64,000 nucleotides of DNA from Varroa destructor. Lineage: Eukaryota; Arthropoda; Arachnida; Mesostigmata; Varroidae. Shown here piece after piece: positions 47,101 to 56,100 of the stretch. A model generated the notes under the pieces. The model saw nothing but the letters and a program-made list of their open reading frames with translations. It was not told where the DNA came from and did no database searches. The translations under genes and the position numbers were made by a program. Within the stretch, counting starts at the first letter, position 1; the number at the start of each line of letters is the position of its first letter. The stretch lies in contig NW_019211455.1 in assembly GCF_002443255.2 (NCBI RefSeq), positions 60,202,764 to 60,266,763 of the forward strand, given 5' to 3'.

Positions 47101-50100
47101 CTAACATACGGTGCTTCTTAGTATCTTAAAGTGTATTCTGCTAACGTCAATAAGTGAAATGCATAAAGAATCTGACTATCGAATGATAGATAAATTTTTA
47201 ATGCTCCTTAATGACAACCTACACAGTGGCAAAACAATAAGTATCGTCGAAATTTTGCTCCAAGTCTGTTGACATCACTTTTGCATCATAATATTAATTT
47301 TTACTCCTGTATATGTCTTCAGAGATCTCCCTTGACTAAAGATACATCTTCGTATCACGTTGTCTATTCACTTTTAGCTTACAGAGATACCCGCGCCGAA
47401 GTGTCAATTTGGCAAATAGAGTTCTCACTTTTTTTAAGCGATTTGTCATCAGTTTCATACATTGACCTCTTTGATAACAAACTGGTAAGCGGGCAAGTTT
47501 TAGAGAAAACGCAATATGAAAAGCAGACTAAAGATTTTTGTAACCTTGGGTTTGTACCAATTAAATCTAATTTTTATAAATTGAAGCAAAGTAAGTTTGG
47601 GTGATGAAATCAACTGCAAGCGTCTTTCGTGTCTCCCGCGAAAGTTAATAAATAATGTAGGGTCTTTCAATTATAATATGTGTGAGACAGTCTTTAATGG
47701 CGGTCGTTTACTTAATGTCATGACACTTTTACTAATGCTGTAACTTGATACCCGATAACTACTGTTTCTCAATGTCGATTTTTAGAGAAATGACGTCCCG
47801 GTATGCACAACTCACGGCCCTCATTTCTGAAAAAGAATCGTAAGTTGGTACTATAATAATAGTTTTAATGATAAAATGTAATAATTTATAACGTAGCAAA
47901 CTTGCAGACTGTAGCAAAACTTCTACGACTGATAGGAAGTAGGCTAGAAGATTTGCGGAGTAGACATCTACAATTTTTATACGAAGAAATGCATCTTTAT
48001 GGTTATTCTTGGCTATTATCATGTCTATTACGGCTACAATGTATTTATAGATTATTACAGTGGCTCTCCATTAGCTTGAAGTACACAATTAAAGTAAATT
48101 TCTGCTAATTTATTTTGGCTTCGCTTATTATTGTTTCGTGGTCAAAGTTGAATCTTGAAGTACACCATCACATCAGGTTTAATCATATCTTTGATGTCAC
48201 AGAGACGCCGCATTATTTGCTGCGTTCTTCCGATTATATTAAGTTCATTCAATGTGAAATGTGACAAATATTAATCTCATATGATGCTACTTTATAATAA
48301 TGTGACATTTTGCAAGACTTTTTCCACTTAAGGTGTATTTGAATTTTTTGGAATCTAAGACTGTTCATTTAAATATCGTCACTTTTAGCAGGCCTGTTGT
48401 ATAAGTTATAGAAAATCAGAAAATTCGAATAGCTTGCGAATATGAGTTCTATCTTGGAATTACAGCGGCAGAAAAAGCTCGCCGCGTGAACTCTGTATTC
48501 GGTCAAAAAACTCCGTTTTAGGCAGTCATGAGCAGAAGATGATTACCTCATACCGAAGATGTTATGATCGTAAAAATGCGGGAGCTACTGTTAGAGGTTT
48601 TCTATCATTCATAATACTAGCCAGACATTACACTCTCAGATTGAAATTTTTTAAAGTCTTGATAACTACTTAATAAGGAAAATATGCTTATCTCAAAACG
48701 ATGTGGAAACTGACATTCGAGACTTCATAGACTCGTACCCAAGACCTCTGCGGGAGCGAGACAGGCTACCATCTGAATGGCAGAAGGTCATAGATATTAA
48801 TGGCGCGTACTGTAATTGAATATAAAAGAGCTAAGTATGTGAAGAAAGTTAGAATTTACTATGTAACGTTTCATACTGAACGATCTAATGGTAGCCATCG
48901 GCTGTCAATATATACGTCAATACAACAAAACAGATTGATATTCATTTTTTAAGGTATTTTAGATGGTTCACGTTCTGCACTGCGTTTCTTATAGCACAAA
49001 TTGTGGACACCCTTGTTATATTACCAGTATCAACGTGAAATTATTATAATTACTTCGAGTATTGGCCAAGTTTAGTACGTGATTGGTTTGTTATGTTCAT
49101 ATATGCTCAATGGAAAATATGTCTTCACATTAATATTTCAGAGAGCTTACCGAACTTCGTGCTCAGTTGGCAGCATCTATTACCGATAAAGAATCGTAAG
49201 TACATATTTTTCGTAAAAATAAATTGACAAGGGTTGTACAAACTTGGCTAGCCTTGGTACCATTCTCTTAGATACCCAATTAAGAACTTTTTAGTTAAAT
49301 GAGAAAAAGAAATACATATGTTAGCTAAGATACCAAATTATTTTCAACAAATGTTCGCGGTTCTACAACTATCCTATTGTAGTAGCGCGGTAGTATTATT
49401 AAAGCTATTATAGTGATGGAGTATAATGAAAAAGGAAAGATTGAAAAAGGATCAAGAAAGTACGCTAGAGATAAATAAACAAAATGGCATAAAAATAAAC
49501 AAACAATAGTGTATCAGCTTTTCCGAAATTATATAAAGAAAAAGTTATATAAAAAAAAGTTATATAACCTTTAAGCATATTAGGAGACGCAGCAATATTT
49601 TGGTATACGTTAGGTGAATATTTTCCATTGTTCACACCTTGAAGCCAGCGCTCTAGGAGCGTATTAACTGCTGTGCGCTTGTAATTTAAATTAGCTATAC
49701 TCGTTATGGATAGCTTATTTGAAAGACCTGGCGACAGGATACACTATGCCATCTATTACCCTTTTCTACTACCCTTTCGAAATCACACGGACTTGAAATG
49801 AAGGCTAAAAGCGTCCTTGGATTCGACAATGCTTCGAAATATTCCATATTAAGCCAATATAAACCGCATTGGCTGTGCTCAATTTTTCTCAAAAGCTTCT
49901 ATGATTACAACGACTCGTATTTTGTTTGAAATGTTGAGATGAAGTCCCAGCCTCTGCGGTCTTCAATTTCCCAATTTCCGTTTTAAAGATGCGTGCCTTA
50001 GTGATGAATCGTTATTTGTTCAGTGTACTCACCGTGTCTCGATGGACTCTACCAGCCTTCTCACTTTCGACGAACATAAGGTTATTCTGAGCCTTGATTT

Positions 50101-53100
50101 TCAGTGCTAAATGATATTATTACCTCTGAACTTATTCTCTAATAACACTCAATCAACTTATAGCCGTAGATGACCAAAGCATTGATGTATATATTTACCG
50201 AATTTCGAACTGCTAGTGATGGGTCATGTAATACTATAGTTTTCCGAATATTTCGACCTGCTGAACTTCAGACAAACTGAAAAGACTTTTTGCATACAGC
50301 ATACAAACCGTATGCCTAATGAATAACCTAATAATAATGAGAAGAGGGCTCATGATACAGAAATCTACGCGAGTATAGACGCTTAAAAGAACAGTAGCTC
50401 TAAAATTATCTTGTTTAAGACATTCGTATTAAGGCTACATAAAATGAAAGAAGTCTGAACAACACTAGCTTTACCGTAACGACTATTCAGTTGAGTTTGT
50501 AGATAGATACGCCTTGTATATTAGGGAAAGAACCTTACGTCTGGCGTATTTGTGTGGAAAAAACACTTAGTTATTGAAGCGGATTGGCTTAGCTTTGAAG
50601 TTCTTTCATAGGATCCAATGCGCAGAACCATGGCTCTGGGCTTATAAAAACATGTACTTATACAAGAAATTGTATGTTTACACCATTACAATTCGGTCAC
50701 ACTTAATCGGCGGAATGTCCTTATCCCGCGGCCGGTATTTTCTAGCACTTACTGAGTTTACGTGCGCTGGATGATACATTCAGGGAATTTTATGGGTGCA
50801 TGCCTGGGCAGGATACCATTTTTTCCAAAGTGGACTAGTGGGTATCTTGCACAAGCGCATGGCAACAAACTCTTACAACGAACTCTCCAGTTGTCCTGAA
50901 GCACATCGCGCTATCGGGACAATAGGTGTAGTGATCATGGAATTTCGTACCATTCAACAATACAGATGCTCAATCATTTACAGCATAAAACTTGTGGGTT
51001 CTTTGCCAATGGACGAACAAGGCACGTACTTTCTTGGCTTTACCTTGTAAACCAGAATATGTAACACACGTATGTATGCACATTTTCTGATCAGTATTTC
51101 CATGTTCGGGAAACAGCGTAACATAACTTGGCGTACGGTTTTATTTACATCTGGGAGACCCCGGTGACAAGTTATAAATACCAAAACCTCGGTTGATTTT
51201 GGTAGTGCTGGTTGCTATTTCCTAATATCTGTTCGACATAACGTGTCATCAGAGGTAAGCCTACTGGCTGTCTACCCTCCCTGCAACACCTAGACACCTA
51301 GACGCAAGTCTAATCGATGGGCCCTGTTAAGGCACTGAGAAAAATATTTTTAATGGTTGATCCACACTACGATCTCCGAACTTCACAGTGTCAACACAGT
51401 TGAAACCTGTTACTCCTTTTTGCCGTGTTGCCGTAGAACCGCAGTTCTCTCGGAACAGCAACCAGTATACTTTATTAAGTAGGTGCGCCTCCGGGACCGG
51501 GTGTCGGGTTTATTCGACGTTTAATCTCAGGCCGTATCGAACTAACTCAGTGTAAGGACTTACTTTAGTTGCTTCAATGAAGTTTGCAAACACTTTCGAT
51601 TTGGTGGTTCTCGGAACGTTAACCAGGAGCACGCTATACATGAGTTTGAACCCACCTTACCCAGCAATGCTCTTTTAGTAAACACAAACCATTCAAACAT
51701 CTGCTCATCCTTACTGCATAACAGCTGAAAAAACCACTGAAGCGACCCGGCTTATTTTAAGGGGAAACTCTCGCAGGGCTCCTCTTTGAAATCGCCCCAT
51801 GTAGTTGTCTTCCATACACGCAAACCGAATTCCAGTCGAGACAGGCCTGCAATCACGGTCATGCTCTTGGTATTATCTGATCGGCAGACCACCCGCGATT
51901 TACAAACAATCGCTCAAATTCTTCTTTAATCAGGTTTCGTCGAAAGCCAATCTCGGTGACGGCGTCCAATTACCCAGTTCACTCGACGACTAGCCTCTCC
52001 AACTTGTCCATATCGCCAGCTGCCAAAATAAATCGTACGGATTTAGCTTTGTTGTTGCCGCCAGGGACGAGCGCTTCCCAACCACTTACTTTGCATTTAT
52101 ACAGCCATAGTCGTGTCTTTATTTAATCCATATTACGGTAGCCACACCATGACACTATCAACGTGATAACTCTTGATATTGAATAACAAAAAAATAATGA
52201 GGGATGAGATGTTTGAAATGGGAAAACTAGGTTTAATCCTTTATAATAGTTTAAAACAATGAAGGTAATATGTAATACATATGCAAAAAAGTTTGGTGAG
52301 AAAAAAGTGGCTGAGAAAGTTATTCAGGGCAATCTGCCTTTCCAAAAATGTTTAAAAATGAATAGAATTTAATTTTCAAAAGTTTCACAAGTGAAAATGT
52401 ATTAATGTTAAATTTTACGCACAGGGTATTCCAGGGAAAATCGCGCGTTCGCCAAACTTCTTTCAGTACCAATTGTTGGTGGCCTTGTCTTGATAAAACC
52501 ACATCTTATTTACATTGTACCTATCTAGCTTTGATCACAAAAATTGTTTTGATGTGTGCCTGTAGAAAAATTATTTTGTATTATTGCGTCTACCATGTCG
52601 CGGCTGCCTTTTGTTTCATGCAGCAAGCGTATAACACTTCACATAATGGGTAAACTTGAGCTCTTCGGCTGAAGAAATCTTATATGGCAAAAGACAGGTA
52701 TCCTTTGTGACAAAATCTTATATGGAATTTCTTTGGCCAGGTAATACTGTGCGACAGGTGAAGAATCGAGATTTCAGATTTCCGAAGAATTCCTTTTTAC
52801 TGTAGTAACAACCTTTTCCGTACGGACTCTCCATAAGTGCACAAGACATGAGGCAATAGATAAAGGAGACGTTTGTTTTAAACTTTTCTATACAACGGCC
52901 CAAGAAGGTCCTGGAAGATCCAGTATACCGTCTTCAATATAAAATGCCTTCATCAACATCGGGCCTAAAAGCTAAATATGAACAATTATTATATAAAAAA
53001 ATAAATGTGATGCTGGAAGTAAGTTGCTAGGTTAACAAATTTGCATATCCGGATACTATTCATATGCGGATATAACATGTAGGTCACGTTTAATAGAATG

Positions 53101-56100
53101 TCTTTGTAATTTCGAATAAATGGTACCCCATCACTGATTGTTCGTATTCGTTTCATGCCTAATAAATTAAATAAAAAAAAAATAAGAAAAAAATTTAATG
53201 TATGATTACGTATGATGTACTGGTTGTGAAAATTATTAATAGAAATTGCTTCTTTTGCAGAAAATATTAAAACCAACTTAAAACGAGTTACTTAGTTAAC
53301 GTACTCCTACGTAAGCAGAAAGGGACCACGTGTGGAACCACATGTAGCCTTTTTCTGTTTCAAGTGTTCGTATTATAACTCGACAATGGAAGACTTTACC
53401 TCATTGTGTCAATATACTGCAGGTGCGTTGAGAAGTTACAGAGCGAGTACGACGATCTCCTGAAGCAGATGTCATTGAAAAAGGCTGCTTTCGATGCACA
53501 GCGAGAGAGGTACTAAGATAGTTTTTGCTTGCCCATGTAAAAAAATTATTTTCTGGTAAGTTGCAATTCATTGTAATTCATATAAGTTTTTTAATGTCAA
53601 ATTTGCAGAGCTGTTCAAATCTTACTCTCATGCTTGTAAACTTAGGAAAATTCAAGAATTGAATGCGCGTATATGCTTCCTGGAAAAGGAAGTCCAGCAG
53701 GGCCGACGAGACGGCATCGCTCTACAAAACGCTGAAGCAGCTTTGTTAAAGGCTGCAGCAGAACGCGAAATAGACATCCTCAAGCTTTCAAATGTAATTA
53801 TCACTTGAAAAGTTTCTACCGTTAAACGCTTTTGCGACGTTGTATTATTTAATTAATTTATATTAGTGTCAAATGCTAACGGGAGCTAGTTATGGAAAGC
53901 GAAGATTTATATAAACATAACACTACAATTACACATTGTATTGTCACCACGAAATTTATTTTCTATAAGTGTGCTATGTTAGGCTAGTTAATTACAAGCT
54001 TCATTGCATTAATCACGAAAGCTTTGATTTTTTTTATATTTATTATTTAGTAAAGGAATTTAGTAAAGGCTTCCTATATTAGGAAGCCTTATTTTGTTAT
54101 GTTCTTTTTATCTCGTGGTATATTTACCACTTTGATGAAATGCCCGAATAAATAGTAGTTTATTTGTTATCATAGTGAAACAAACAACAAGTATTTATTG
54201 CTTCTGTAATAAATGAATCATTTAGTTATTTGCAATATCTAATATTCATTATGTGAATTATTCCAATTTCAAACCTTGTATTAGATTGCGTGTTTTCAGG
54301 TTGTTGGGTCATAAGCCATAGACCTGAGTCATTGTTAGTTCCAAAAATTATGTTCGTGGAACTAGTAAGAAAACACGGATTAGATAGCCATAGTTAGCAG
54401 TTTGGTTCCAATTTCCGTTACAATAACTAGTACGTTAACTTCTGTAGTATTACGCCTTTACCAATGTAATGCAGATTTTACTGCCAAATCGGTGCAAAAT
54501 TGTACAAATTGGTTTTATAAGTCTTGGCTCTTCCACTGCTTCCACAATTGATCTAGATTGCCGTCTCGACCAACCAGTCAAGTCCAAAACTATTACATTG
54601 ATCAAATCGTTACTTTTTTGAAAAGATGGGATGTGAGTTAATGAATGAGTGACTAAATAAATTAGTCAAAGAGTATGTATTTCGAAGGCATGAGGCGCGT
54701 TCGCAACTAGTATATTTGAAATCCATATTCTAGAAGAATTTCTGCAACTCTCTTAGCGCTTAACCCAAACAAGAAGAGAGAAACTTTTAGCGTTCTTAAA
54801 TATTCTATACGAATTTCTGTCATCGCTTCCAACGTGTCGACTAGGTACGATATATGAAAACCCGAATTTTGTTACTAAAGAGCAACAAGAATTTAGGAGG
54901 AGAGATTCACCGATTATGACATGTAGCATTAAACTAGAAGAAAACGAGTAAACCGCATCACAAATGGCTGAGCTTTTACGGTTGGCTATTAGTTTTACAA
55001 TTGCAGTTTCTTCTGAAATCGTAGAATACCCTCCAGTTAAAGAACTGAAGTTGGCCAAGGAGTTTCCCTAAAAATGCGTAAAACCTCGTTTGCTGCAGTT
55101 ACTGAATTGTAAACTAAAATTCACGCTTACAGCTAGCTATGTTATTCCGTTAGGTGTTAGGGGAAAGTGTTTTCACCACCGACTCTAACATGCTATATAT
55201 GTGATTAAATAAATCTAGACTTAAAGTTTAAACGACTAGGTTAATAGGGTTCCCACTTAAAAGAGAATTTGGCAAATTAGAAGACTTGCTTAGCTTGTTG
55301 TTAATACGCCGTCATTCATTCAGAAGTCTACATACAATAACTAAGCCTAGAGGCTAACACGGAACTATCAAGGACACGTAGGAAGCGAAAGTGTTATATA
55401 ATGAGTATTTACGTGAGTACGTAATGAGTATTTATTTATTTAATCATATTTACGAAATCCGATTATTGACTACTGTATTCGAGATAGCTAGCTAATATTT
55501 CAATCAAGGTACATTTCGTATGATGGCCTGCGACGCAGATATTATTTATTTTACCGTTCGAATTGTTAAAAAGACTATTTTTTCAGTGAACTTAATGTGC
55601 ATTTACAGATTGCTAGGAAGTTTATACACAACACAAAAATTTTATTAATTGTCGAGATTCTTCTAAGTAGGGCATCTAAAGTGGGAACTTTCCTTTATCC
55701 TGAAAGATTTTTAAAGATTGGATCTGGCCAAAATCAGATATTTCTAAGTCATAGCCATTTTTCAAGCACTCCTTTTTCATTTCCGTGAGCATTTTTAATA
55801 TCAACTAGCCAAAAATCGTTTGCGTTTGACTAAACTATTCAATTGGCAGTGGATCTTCTCTCCTCTCAAATGGTCGTTAATTTCTGTCTTAGGAATCCAT
55901 TAAAAGTGGTTTTTTAAAGCATTCTGATTATTTTGGGCCTTTTAGACTCCATTGATAATCATTTAGTTTATGGAAATTCTTTTCGGATTTTTTCGAAAGT
56001 GCATGAAAACGGGTGATAACGTATACTGATAATTTCGAGCAGGATGTTTTCTTTTTCCCTTCCACTTAGCTTAAAGAGATCGGATAATCCTTGATCGTCA

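Noticed and set aside
50796..51050. Plus-strand 84-codon frame in intron 8
   Set aside because: No recognisable reverse transcriptase, integrase or transposase motif; left as part of an unclassified GC-rich block.
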